Assembly (NCBI GenBank): GCA_027068615.1
Contig: JAMOQV010000103.1
Location: forward strand, 1-7,439
DNA: 7,439 nt
Direction of reading: 5' to 3'
Origin: Helicobacteraceae bacterium
GTDB lineage: Bacteria > Campylobacterota > Campylobacteria > Campylobacterales > Sulfurimonadaceae
The position numbers and the translations under genes are program-made. A model generated the notes under the pieces. That model was not told the origin of the DNA and did not search any database. It saw only the letters and a list, made by a program, of their open reading frames with translations. Shown here in pieces: positions 1 through 6,563 of the stretch. Within the stretch, counting starts at the first letter, position 1, and the number at the start of each line of letters is the position of its first letter.

Positions 1-130
1 GGGCATTATGAGCATGTAATATCTTCACTTCTTTATTGGATATTATTAATCCATCAAGTGTCTTTGTTATTATCTCATGTAATGAAATATCATCATCAAC
101 AAGTAAAATTTCCAAAAAATCTATGGACAT
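1..130 (-). CDS. Response regulator, N-terminal receiver fragment (DUF3369-type receiver; partial)
   Basis: Forty-three codons starting at an ATG (128-130) and running off the left edge. The start is supported by GGAGGG (136-141), 5 nt upstream. The peptide has the opening of a CheY-like receiver: a hydrophobic beta-1 strand (EILLVDDD, residues 7-14) whose Asp12-Asp14 run supplies the acidic Mg2+ pocket, then a helix beginning SLHEIITKTL. The phospho-acceptor Asp lies outside the window. The stretch before the second strand (DGLIISNKEVKILHAHNA) is longer than in plain CheY domains and follows the pattern (His after VDDE, then F..GK.L.F..A.S) that I associate with regulators carrying a DUF3369 domain, often with an HD-GYP c-di-GMP phosphodiesterase output. 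The output domain cannot be seen, so that part is inference. It lies downstream of the GGDEF-EAL gene on the same strand but probably has its own promoter. Confidence 0.8.
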   Translation of the reverse strand, partial: MSIDFLEILLVDDDISLHEIITKTLDGLIISNKEVKILHAHNA

Positions 131-135
131 ATCAG

Positions 136-141
136 CCCTCC
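136..141 (-). promoter_or_regulatory. Strong Shine-Dalgarno for the response regulator
   Basis: On the minus strand this reads GGAGGG, with 5 nt to the ATG at 130. It is the strongest ribosome-binding site in the window and fixes the start of the truncated gene. Confidence 0.7.
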
Positions 142-195
142 AATTCTCATCTATATATAAGATCTATTTGTTCATTTTAATACATTTAAACTAAA

Positions 196-201
196 ATTAT
201 A
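196..201 (-). promoter_or_regulatory. Possible -10 box (TATAAT) for the response regulator
   Basis: A perfect TATAAT on the minus strand lies in the 169-nt gap between the GGDEF-EAL stop and the response-regulator start. Transcription would begin near 189, giving a leader of about 60 nt. I see no good -35 hexamer, and the region is AT-rich enough for chance matches. The rest of the gap (131-299) holds no ORF, no repeat and no hairpin followed by a T-run. Confidence 0.35.
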
Positions 202-299
202 TTGAATAACAATAACTAATGTAAGATTATTTTAGAAGTAGATTTCATTAAAAAAGAATTATCAGTGAGTATGAATTTAGCTTAGCGCTCCAAAACTAC

Positions 300-2693
300 T
301 CAAACTTTTTTTTGAGTATAATCTTCTAAGAAAATAAAAAAATCTTTTTTAGAGATAGGTTTTGAGTATAAATAGCCTTGCAGTATGTCACATTCCATAT
401 CGCGTAGCATATCGGCATGCTCTTGTGTCTCTACACCCTCTGCAACTGTTGTAAGACCTAATGAGTGTGCCATAGATATAATTGTTTGGGCAATGATTCT
501 ATCTTCTTCATCTTCTGTAATTCCCATAACAAAAGATTTGTCAATTTTAAGGGTATTGATTGGAAATTTTTTGAGATACGATAGAGAGGAATGCCCTGTT
601 CCAAAATCATCAATGGCTATGGTAACACCAAGAGCTCTTAATTCAGATAAAATTCTAAGTGTATTATTCATATTTGACATCGATATAGACTCAGTAATTT
701 CAAACTCTACCTGAGAGGGATCAATACTGTACTTACTTAGCATAGAAGCTATAAAGGGCACTAAATCAGAGTCTTGAAACTGTCTTGCAGAGAGATTGAT
801 TGCTATTTTTAGTCCAAGAATATTTTGCTTATTTAATTCTTGTATGGTTGCTATCGCGTTTTCAGTTATGAGATTGCCTAGCTCAATCATAACACCTGTA
901 CTTTCAGCTATATAGATAAAATCATCTGGGTAGATAAGCCCTTTGGTAGGGTGGTTCCATCTTACAAGTGCTTCAGCACCTTTAACTAACTTGCTATCTG
1001 CATCAATTTTAGCTTGGTAATAGACCTCTATTTGAGATTTACTTTTTATAGCTTCAGTTAAATCTTGCTCAAGAGTTAATTGTTTATCTATAAAATTACC
1101 CATTGATTGAGAGTATATTTGGTATTTATTTCTTCCAGAATTTTTTGCTTCATACATTGCTGTATCTGCATTTCTAATAAGATCATCAGAGTTTTTTCCA
1201 TGCTCAGGGTAGATGGCAAAACCTATGCTTGAGGTAATATAAAGCTGATGAGTGTTTATAGTGTGTTTCGTTTGTAGTGCTTGTTGTATTTTATGTACAA
1301 CCTTGTATACATTCTCTTCATTTTCAATATTTGGCAATAAAATAAGAAACTCATCCCCTCCAAGTCGAGATAAAGTGTCAGATTCTCTAAGTTGTGCTTG
1401 TAAAAGTTTTGCAATATAGATAAGCAATTCATCCCCTACACTATGACCTAAAGTATCGTTTATAAGCTTAAAATGATCAAGGTCTAAAAAGATGACAGCT
1501 AGTTTTGTATTTTCTCTTTTGGCTATTTGTATATTGTATAACATTCTTTCTTTTAAGAGTAATCTATTCGCTAAACCTGTTAATGAATCATAATAGGCTA
1601 ATTTTTCAATTGTTTTTTTATTTTCAATGTCGGCAGTAATGTCCATACTAATTGCAGTGAGTTTTATACTAGCATCTTGTTTTTTTCTTACTTTTCCTCT
1701 TGTTTGCATATAAATTATTTTATTGTTTTGTGTTTTTAGTGCATAGGTGATATCAAATTTAGAACCATTTTTTATGGCCAAGTTAAGTATATGCTGTACC
1801 CGTGAAAAGTCCTCTTGTACAATTAAATTTAGGAACTCTTCCCATGTAAATTTTTTGTTTAATTTTATACCAAGTATCCTATAATATTCATCGCTTAAAA
1901 CAAAAGTATTATTTGTTATATCGTAGTCTAAACTTCCAACTTTCGCCATTCTTTGTGCATCTTTTAGATGTGCTTGACTTTGAAATATTTTACTATTAAG
2001 CATTTGTAGCTCATTTAAAAAGAGAATGATGTTGTCTATCATAATATTTGCTGATTTTGAAATAGAGGAGATTTCATTTTTTTTAGAAGTATCTAAATTA
2101 AGTTTTTTAGGGTTTTTAGGTGTAAAACTCTTAAGAGATCGATCTAATAATGTAAGCTCCTTAAGAGAGCTATAAAGAAAATAGCTTAAAAAAAGTATGA
2201 ATAAAAAAAAGATTGCAAGACCAAAGAAATACCATCTGTTAAATTGATCCATATATGCTTTAAGTTCTTGATTGGAGTAAACAATATTGAGCTTACCCAT
2301 TTTTTCTTGTGTAGCAGGGTCTATAAGATCTACTGTTGTAAAAAGTTCACCCTTTGAATGGTACTCTTGTATTGTTGTGTTATGGTGAGAATAGATTTTT
2401 GGTTTATTATTTATTCTTTTTATTTCAATGAGTAAAACATTTGGATTGTTTAGTGCTTTCTCTGCTATCTCAGATACAGCTTCATCAAATCCGTAACTTA
2501 CATTTAAAGCAATAGTAGGTGCAATATAGTCTGCAATAATAGAGATTTTTTCTTTTTCTTGTGTAGAGTAAGCTTTTTGAAAAACATCTTGTACCACAAA
2601 TGTTACAAAAAGTAAGAACACAGTAGCAAATATAACAATAGATACGATAGCTTTAAAAGTAATAGAATATATATTTAATTTAGGCAAAATCAC
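300..2693 (-). CDS. Membrane-bound PAS-GGDEF-EAL bifunctional c-di-GMP enzyme
   Basis: A 797-residue inner-membrane protein predicted both to make and to degrade c-di-GMP. Order: TM1 (about 13-36), periplasmic sensor region (about 37-152), TM2 (about 153-175), HAMP-like linker (about 175-230), PAS (about 245-355), GGDEF (about 365-525), EAL (about 540-790). The cyclase half has DLDHFK (404-409), GGDEF (445-449) and an inhibitory RxxD site (R436-D439) five residues before it. The phosphodiesterase half keeps EAL (574-576), N633, E665, D695-D696, K716, E752 and Q772, so both activities look intact. The periplasmic region, with STQEKEKISIIADYI and a helix-strand pattern ending in a 'V-L-hydrophobic' strand, recalls the CHASE8-type sensor of YfiN. 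The start is GTG: the only alternative between the in-frame stop at 2706-2708 and the ORF body is a TTG at 2687. It overlaps the preceding gene by 14 nt and has no clear Shine-Dalgarno, suggesting translational coupling. Its stop is TGA at 300-302. Confidence 0.93.
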   Translation of the reverse strand: MILPKLNIYSITFKAIVSIVIFATVFLLFVTFVVQDVFQKAYSTQEKEKISIIADYIAPTIALNVSYGFDEAVSEIAEKALNNPNVLLIEIKRINNKPKIYSHHNTTIQEYHSKGELFTTVDLIDPATQEKMGKLNIVYSNQELKAYMDQFNRWYFFGLAIFFLFILFLSYFLYSSLKELTLLDRSLKSFTPKNPKKLNLDTSKKNEISSISKSANIMIDNIILFLNELQMLNSKIFQSQAHLKDAQRMAKVGSLDYDITNNTFVLSDEYYRILGIKLNKKFTWEEFLNLIVQEDFSRVQHILNLAIKNGSKFDITYALKTQNNKIIYMQTRGKVRKKQDASIKLTAISMDITADIENKKTIEKLAYYDSLTGLANRLLLKERMLYNIQIAKRENTKLAVIFLDLDHFKLINDTLGHSVGDELLIYIAKLLQAQLRESDTLSRLGGDEFLILLPNIENEENVYKVVHKIQQALQTKHTINTHQLYITSSIGFAIYPEHGKNSDDLIRNADTAMYEAKNSGRNKYQIYSQSMGNFIDKQLTLEQDLTEAIKSKSQIEVYYQAKIDADSKLVKGAEALVRWNHPTKGLIYPDDFIYIAESTGVMIELGNLITENAIATIQELNKQNILGLKIAINLSARQFQDSDLVPFIASMLSKYSIDPSQVEFEITESISMSNMNNTLRILSELRALGVTIAIDDFGTGHSSLSYLKKFPINTLKIDKSFVMGITEDEEDRIIAQTIISMAHSLGLTTVAEGVETQEHADMLRDMECDILQGYLYSKPISKKDFFIFLEDYTQKKV

Positions 2694-3270
2694 AACTTTT
2701 AGTAGTTATTAGCACTCTATTTAGAGGAAGTGGTATAGTATCTGTATAGATGACTGATATATCAATTAAAATTGGTCTAAGAGATATATTGTTCTCCCTG
2801 ATGGCTTCTAGGTTTAGCAAAGGTTTTGTCTTTTTACCTACCTCTAAAGAGATCATAATGCCATATTTCAAGTCCTCTTTAGTGTAAGCAAAAGTAATGG
2901 CATTGTCTTTATTTGCTTTTTGTACAGCTTTTTGTGTGTTATGTTTTGTAGATGGAAATATGTAGTACATATTGGCATGTGCATTATCAATTTTATTGTA
3001 ATTTACAAGTTGTATATCAAGCTTATAGGAATTTATTCCATTTTTATATTTTTTTAAAATTTGTTTTTTAAGAAATTGAGCACTTTTATACTCTCCTCTT
3101 TCGTACACAAGAGCAATAGATATGGTTTTGTCTATACTCTTTTTTTGAAAGTTATAATCCATAAGGTATATTTTTGGGAGAAGTAATGCATGCATATTTA
3201 GTAAAGATTCATTAATATGAGATGCATATATAGAAGTGATAAATGTTATGAAAATAAAAAATGCTTTCAT
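2680..3270 (-). CDS. Secreted YfiR/DUF4154-like periplasmic protein, probable regulator of the adjacent GGDEF-EAL enzyme
   Basis: A 196-residue protein with a signal peptide (about 1-16, cleavage after SIYA). The mature part has a helix near the start (LLNMHALLLPKIYLMDY, 24-40), a strand (ISIALVYE, 50-57), an amphipathic stretch, a second strand (MYYIF, 101-105), and a C-terminal segment AITFAYTKEDLKYGIMISLEV (124-144) followed by KPLLNLEAIRENNISLRPILI (149-169). The last two match the DUF4154/YfiR layout, in which a strand leads to 'F...G.MI', then a 'f.IN..a....L.i...LL' ending. The length fits that family (about 170-190). I recognise this by pattern only; it would often be annotated as hypothetical. 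The only Cys is at 193, so the paired Cys residues of Pseudomonas YfiR are absent. It starts 1 nt after the receptor gene stops and overlaps the GGDEF-EAL start by 14 nt, consistent with one operon and a periplasmic sensor-partner role. Confidence 0.7.
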   Translation of the reverse strand: MKAFFIFITFITSIYASHINESLLNMHALLLPKIYLMDYNFQKKSIDKTISIALVYERGEYKSAQFLKKQILKKYKNGINSYKLDIQLVNYNKIDNAHANMYYIFPSTKHNTQKAVQKANKDNAITFAYTKEDLKYGIMISLEVGKKTKPLLNLEAIRENNISLRPILIDISVIYTDTIPLPLNRVLITTKSCDFA

Positions 3271-3271
3271 G

Positions 3272-5119
3272 TTAAAATTCCATATTTGCTTTTAGCAAAA
3301 TATTTCTTCCACCAGCATAAAAATTATTGCTAGTGCTATGTTGAGGAAGTGCATAGTATGTCCCTCTGTTGAAAAGATCTTTAACAATAAGGCGTAGTGT
3401 GAAATCTTTGTATACATAAGAGATTGTTTGGTCGTAGAGTACAGAACTAGAAAAGTTACTTCTTAAATCACCTTCCGCACGTTTAGATGAAGATATATAT
3501 TTAATAAGTGAACCTATATTAAATCCATTACCAATATCGTAATATAGAGCAGTGGAGGCTAAAATATTGGCAATATCAGGGAGAGACTTTCCATCTGCAT
3601 CTTTTGCATTAACATAACTAGCTAAAAAATTTATCTCTATATTATTGTTAGGTGTGTAATCTGTTTCTAATTCAATTCCATAAAATTTATTTTTACTATT
3701 TTGTATATATTTGTTATTTATGAGATCTTTTGTTATAAGGTCTTTTATTTGACTTATGTATGTATTTATTTTTAGCTTATAGTCTTGATTTTCTTTAAAG
3801 ACCATACCAAATTCAAGAGTATCCGATTTTTCAGCTTTTAGTGTATTGTTAGAGGTGAGTTCTACCCATGATGGTGCTCTAAATGCATGAGAATATTGAG
3901 CTTTAAATCTTATAATATCTGTTGCTCTATACACGATTCCTAGACTTGGAGAGATAGAGTCTCCAAAATCATTGTAGTTGTCATATCGTAAGCCTGCAGA
4001 TATATCTATATCTGATGCTATGGCATATTGGTCATTAAGATAGAGTGAAATGGTATCTCTTTGTAGATTAGGATCTGAAATAGGATTACCTATTGAAAAA
4101 TTACTTTTGAGTGTTTTTGCATGCTCATATTTAAAACCAAGTAAAAGGTCATTGTTTTCTAAACTTTTGGAATTGAAATCTGCTTGTGCATAGTAACTGT
4201 TTTCAGAGTAGTTTGCATGAAGGCTACTGAGTAAAGCAGGATGGGCAGCATCAACATCCTGAGTATATTTTGTATATCCTGCTAGGAGTTTAATGCTGTT
4301 ATGTTTAGAGAAAGAATTTACATATGATAGTTCACTAAAAATTGTACGATTAAGATTACTTAGTTTACTAAGTGAAGTATCTGGAACTCCTAAAACACCA
4401 TATGCATTACCAGCTTTAGTTTGAGTTAAACGTGAGATGAACCCGAAATGTTCATTAGAAATTTTTAGACCCACAGAGTAGTTTTTAATATGTTCATCAA
4501 TATCTCTTACTTGCTTCTCATTTTTTTGATAATAGCTGTCTAAGGCAATATGAAAGTCAGAGATATCTCCTGAAACTAAAGCACCACCTTTTTGATTATG
4601 ATAACTTCCAACAGATAAGAAAGCCTCATTTTGAGTTTCTCTATTTGCACTTTTAGTAATAATATTGATAACACCACTAATAGCCCCTGAGCCATAAAGG
4701 ACAGACCCTGCACCACGAATAACTTCTATGCGTTCAACAAGTTCTAAAGGAAATTCAAGGTAATGATAGATGGAACCGCGATAGGAATTGTTTATAGTAA
4801 CCCCATCAACCATAAGTTTCACTTCACCCTTTTGTGAAACGCCACGAAATACAACAACAGGAACACCAGAGATTTCGCGTTTAGTTTGTACACCTGGAAC
4901 TTGCGAGAGAGCTTCAAAAACAGTATCTATACCAATTTTTTGAAGTTTATCACTTTGCAATATAGTAATAAAAGAGGGGACATCATCGATGTTGAGTTTT
5001 GTTTTGGTGGCAATTTCACTTACTTCATCAAGGCTAGATAAAAAATCTGTTTCCAAATCTATATCTTCATTTGCTAGAACTAAATTGACTAATAACAAAA
5101 AAGATAATAAAGATTTCAT
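3272..5119 (-). CDS. TonB-dependent outer-membrane receptor
   Basis: A 615-residue outer-membrane beta-barrel protein for TonB-driven uptake, or for signalling, of an unknown ligand. A signal peptide (about 1-16) ends in LVLA before NED. The plug domain spans about 44-155 and has the usual landmarks: DDVPSFITIL, a 'VFEALSQVPGV' segment, VFRGVS, LMVDGV, and ERIEVIRGAGSVLYGSGA leading to GVINIIT. The remaining 460 residues show alternating barrel strands and end in a terminal Phe (KANMEF), as expected for outer-membrane insertion. Only about 27 residues separate the signal peptide from the plug, so there is no STN signalling domain as in FpvA/FecA-type receptors, and I see no clear TonB box. 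The size is close to BtuB-class receptors, but the substrate cannot be read from sequence. I chose the ATG at 5119 over the TTG at 5134 because TAGGA lies 6 nt upstream and the signal peptide then begins normally (MKSLLSF). It is the first gene of a tight three-gene operon. Confidence 0.93.
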   Translation of the reverse strand: MKSLLSFLLLVNLVLANEDIDLETDFLSSLDEVSEIATKTKLNIDDVPSFITILQSDKLQKIGIDTVFEALSQVPGVQTKREISGVPVVVFRGVSQKGEVKLMVDGVTINNSYRGSIYHYLEFPLELVERIEVIRGAGSVLYGSGAISGVINIITKSANRETQNEAFLSVGSYHNQKGGALVSGDISDFHIALDSYYQKNEKQVRDIDEHIKNYSVGLKISNEHFGFISRLTQTKAGNAYGVLGVPDTSLSKLSNLNRTIFSELSYVNSFSKHNSIKLLAGYTKYTQDVDAAHPALLSSLHANYSENSYYAQADFNSKSLENNDLLLGFKYEHAKTLKSNFSIGNPISDPNLQRDTISLYLNDQYAIASDIDISAGLRYDNYNDFGDSISPSLGIVYRATDIIRFKAQYSHAFRAPSWVELTSNNTLKAEKSDTLEFGMVFKENQDYKLKINTYISQIKDLITKDLINNKYIQNSKNKFYGIELETDYTPNNNIEINFLASYVNAKDADGKSLPDIANILASTALYYDIGNGFNIGSLIKYISSSKRAEGDLRSNFSSSVLYDQTISYVYKDFTLRLIVKDLFNRGTYYALPQHSTSNNFYAGGRNILLKANMEF

Positions 5120-5125
5120 GATTTT

Positions 5126-5130
5126 TCCTA
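5126..5130 (-). promoter_or_regulatory. Shine-Dalgarno deciding the receptor start
   Basis: TAGGA on the minus strand, 6 nt from the ATG at 5119. It supports that ATG over the in-frame TTG at 5134, which would add five residues in front of the signal peptide and has no ribosome-binding site of its own. Confidence 0.6.
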
Positions 5131-5139
5131 ACAATAATA

Positions 5140-5160
5140 GTTTATAATAGAATTATAAAC
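5140..5160 (-). promoter_or_regulatory. Perfect inverted repeat overlapping the receptor promoter (candidate operator)
   Basis: Arms GTTTATAAT (5140-5148) and ATTATAAAC (5152-5160) are exact reverse complements around a 3-nt centre (5149-5151). The minus strand of the 5152-5157 part reads TATAAT, a perfect -10 box placing the transcript start near 5145, with a leader of about 26 nt. A weak -35 candidate (TTTACT) lies 18 nt upstream. A repressor bound here would block the promoter. The general ATAAT/ATTAT symmetry is Fur-box-like but does not match the classical Fur box well. No T-run follows, so a terminator for the upstream gene is unlikely. Confidence 0.45.
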
Positions 5161-5177
5161 TAATTTAACTTAATTAG
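5160..5177. repeat. Second short inverted repeat in the receptor upstream spacer
   Basis: CTAATT (5160-5165) and AATTAG (5172-5177) are exact reverse complements around 6 nt. It sits beside the 9-bp repeat and covers the stretch between the proposed -35 and -10. Both arms are pure A/T apart from their end bases, so chance is possible. Confidence 0.25.
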
Positions 5178-5182
5178 TAAAA

Positions 5183-5875
5183 TTATTTTAAAAGTTTAGA
5201 CTCTTTTAGTTGAGGGAAAAGCTCTATTACTTTACCTGCTCTCTCTTTTGGAATTTGAATGAGAAGAGGTTTTTTCTTTTTATCTAGCCAGTTTACTATT
5301 TTTTTTAGATCGTTATATTTCATAGAAGTACATCCAGCAGTCCCCGCACCCTGAAACTTTTCAATATGTAAAAATATGCAAGAACCTCTTTTGTTTTGAG
5401 CTTTTGGGTTATGTTTTACCACTACACCAATAGTATATTGGTTGTCATCGCGTTTCATATGCTCAAAGCTTTTTTCATCTCCATGGGCTTGAATGATTTG
5501 GTTATAGAAGGGAGAGTGTGTATCATCTACACAAATTAAATCTTCTGATGCAAATAAATAGGGCATCTTATAATTCCCGTTTTTTGCATAACCGAAAATA
5601 TCGCTGAGTTTAAAGATACCTGCAGGAGCTTTTTTATCACCTTCATATTTGAGTACTTCACCTTTTTTAAGAGGAAAATTATACTCTCCTATTCCCCAGC
5701 CTAAGCCATTTTTACCAAGGTTTACATCTATGGTGTCAAAAACTTTTTTTCCATCTTCATAACACTCAAGTTTTGCTTTGGAAGTGCTCATATTATCACT
5801 TACAACAAGGATTATTTGCTCAGATGAAAAGAGGTGAATTGAAATAATTAGTAAAATTAAGAAACTTTTTATCAT
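5183..5875 (-). CDS. Secreted YkuD-family L,D-transpeptidase-like protein
   Basis: A 230-residue exported protein of the YkuD/ErfK superfamily (COG3786-like branch). Such enzymes act in the periplasm on peptidoglycan stem peptides, forming 3-3 crosslinks, attaching proteins, or trimming. The signal peptide covers about 1-18 (ending HLFSS). The early domain has the family's KKAPAGIFKLSDIFGY segment (81-96), and the catalytic region is GSCIFLHIEK...GTAGCTSM, giving His170 and nucleophile Cys182 within TAGC. The spacing and the 'GS-IFLH' entry are typical of the short single-domain members. It is not long enough to be the H. pylori Csd6-type L,D-carboxypeptidase, and whether it is a transpeptidase or a carboxypeptidase cannot be told from sequence. 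It ends 63 nt before the receptor ATG with no terminator visible, but the TATAAT in that spacer suggests separate transcription. Its ribosome-binding site is weak. Confidence 0.85.
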   Translation of the reverse strand: MIKSFLILLIISIHLFSSEQIILVVSDNMSTSKAKLECYEDGKKVFDTIDVNLGKNGLGWGIGEYNFPLKKGEVLKYEGDKKAPAGIFKLSDIFGYAKNGNYKMPYLFASEDLICVDDTHSPFYNQIIQAHGDEKSFEHMKRDDNQYTIGVVVKHNPKAQNKRGSCIFLHIEKFQGAGTAGCTSMKYNDLKKIVNWLDKKKKPLLIQIPKERAGKVIELFPQLKESKLLK

Positions 5876-5930
5876 AATGTATGGTACTATTAGAAAGATG
5901 TGATTTAAATTAATTTTTGGAAAAAATATT
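5876..5930. promoter_or_regulatory. Divergent intergenic region (L,D-transpeptidase / GNAT block)
   Basis: These 55 nt separate two diverging genes, so both promoters must lie here or reach into the coding ends. I see only weak -10-like elements: TACTAT (5885-5890) on plus and TAATAG-like on minus. GGA about 10 nt before the ATG at 5931 is a modest ribosome-binding site. No clear operator is visible. Confidence 0.35.
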
Positions 5931-6554
5931 ATGAGTATAAAAATTAGAAATGCAAAGAGTGATGATGCTCCTTTTTTAGCACAGATGATACTGCAAAGTT
6001 CTCGTGCTGGTAAAAAGGATGGAATGTTTGATTTGGTCTTTGAAACAAACGATGATAAGATTCTTTTAGAAAAGCTAGCAAAGCTAACTCAGACAGAAGC
6101 AAAAAACTACTGCCATTTTAGAAACTTTTTAATTGCAGAGCTTGATGGGAAAAGTGTGGGGACACTCTGTGCTTATGAGCCACGTATTGCTACAAAAGAT
6201 GAGTTTGTAGCTGCTCTTCGTGAAGTTGGATGTGGGGAGAGTGTTGAAGAGATTCTTGAGCCTTTCTACAGCTGTGAGTTTTCACTAAATAAACGCACAC
6301 TTATGTTTGATTTTATGGAGGAGTTAGAGGGCTTTATTGATGTTGGTGTTTTAAAAGCACTGATGCAAAAATCACTTCTCACTGCAAGACTCAAAGGGTA
6401 TAGAATTGCCCAAACTATCATTGAAATTGGCTCACTAGAATCAGAGCTGTTTTATAAAAAACTTGGCTTTCATAAAGTAGATCAGATAGAGTGTGAACTC
6501 TATAAGGAAAAATTTGGCCGTGCAGGCCTTATGCTTTTAGCAACTGAGTTCTAA
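5931..6554 (+). CDS. GNAT-family acyltransferase-like protein with degenerate acyl-CoA loop
   Basis: A 207-residue cytoplasmic protein with a GNAT outline: an opening strand and helix IRNAKSDDAPFLAQMI (5-20), a central strand with turn FLIAELDGKSVGTLCAYEP (66-84), a helix LKALMQKSLLTARLKGY (141-157), and the typical ending ESELFYKKLGFHKVDQIE (170-187), where 'FY.KLGF' is the classic C-terminal GNAT signature. The pyrophosphate-binding loop normally reads Q/R-x-x-G-x-G/A. Here the aligned stretch is FIDVGVLKAL (135-144), with the basic residue and the last glycine missing, so acyl-CoA binding may be weak or altered. The middle insert (85-130) is longer than in minimal GNATs. The substrate is unknown. 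It is followed after 9 nt by an antiporter gene in the same frame, so the two are probably cotranscribed. Confidence 0.7.
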   Translation: MSIKIRNAKSDDAPFLAQMILQSSRAGKKDGMFDLVFETNDDKILLEKLAKLTQTEAKNYCHFRNFLIAELDGKSVGTLCAYEPRIATKDEFVAALREVGCGESVEEILEPFYSCEFSLNKRTLMFDFMEELEGFIDVGVLKALMQKSLLTARLKGYRIAQTIIEIGSLESELFYKKLGFHKVDQIECELYKEKFGRAGLMLLATEF

Positions 6555-6556
6555 GG
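6553..6556 (+). promoter_or_regulatory. Shine-Dalgarno (AAGG) pointing to a non-standard start
   Basis: AAGG overlaps the GNAT stop codon and lies 7 nt before the ATA at 6564. The spacing is ideal for initiation there, and no other start-like codon follows at a suitable distance. Confidence 0.4.
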
Positions 6557-6563
6557 TTTATCC

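Noticed and set aside
241..299. AGCGCT and AATTC-type repeats after the GGDEF-EAL stop, considered as an intrinsic terminator.
   Set aside because: The arms do not pair into a stable stem next to the T-run, so I could not support a hairpin.
306..313. Run of eight T at the 3' end of the GGDEF-EAL gene, considered as a phase-variation tract or terminator.
   Set aside because: It falls within the last codons, where slippage would hardly change the protein. No hairpin precedes it in the direction of transcription, and 8-nt A/T runs are common in this base composition.
385..714. Open frame of 109 codons on the plus strand.
   Set aside because: It lies wholly opposite the conserved EAL domain, has no ribosome-binding site or recognisable domain, and its Ser/Ile-rich composition is what the antisense of that gene would give.
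2203..2210. Run of eight A inside the GGDEF-EAL gene (second membrane segment), considered as a contingency tract.
   Set aside because: The tract is short and encodes ordinary Phe codons. Without comparison between isolates there is no sign of variation.
5120..5134. Longer receptor start at TTG (5134).
   Set aside because: It has no Shine-Dalgarno and would place five extra residues before a normal signal peptide. The ATG at 5119 has TAGGA 6 nt upstream.
5140..5160. The palindrome read as a terminator for the L,D-transpeptidase gene.
   Set aside because: The stem is nearly all A/T, and the following bases on the minus strand (TATTATTG) are not a T-run. An operator or promoter role fits better.
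5183..5875. L,D-transpeptidase as a fourth member of the receptor signalling operon.
   Set aside because: It is on the same strand, but the spacer holds a good -10 box and a repeat, and the function (cell-wall enzyme) is not obviously linked. Read-through cannot be excluded.
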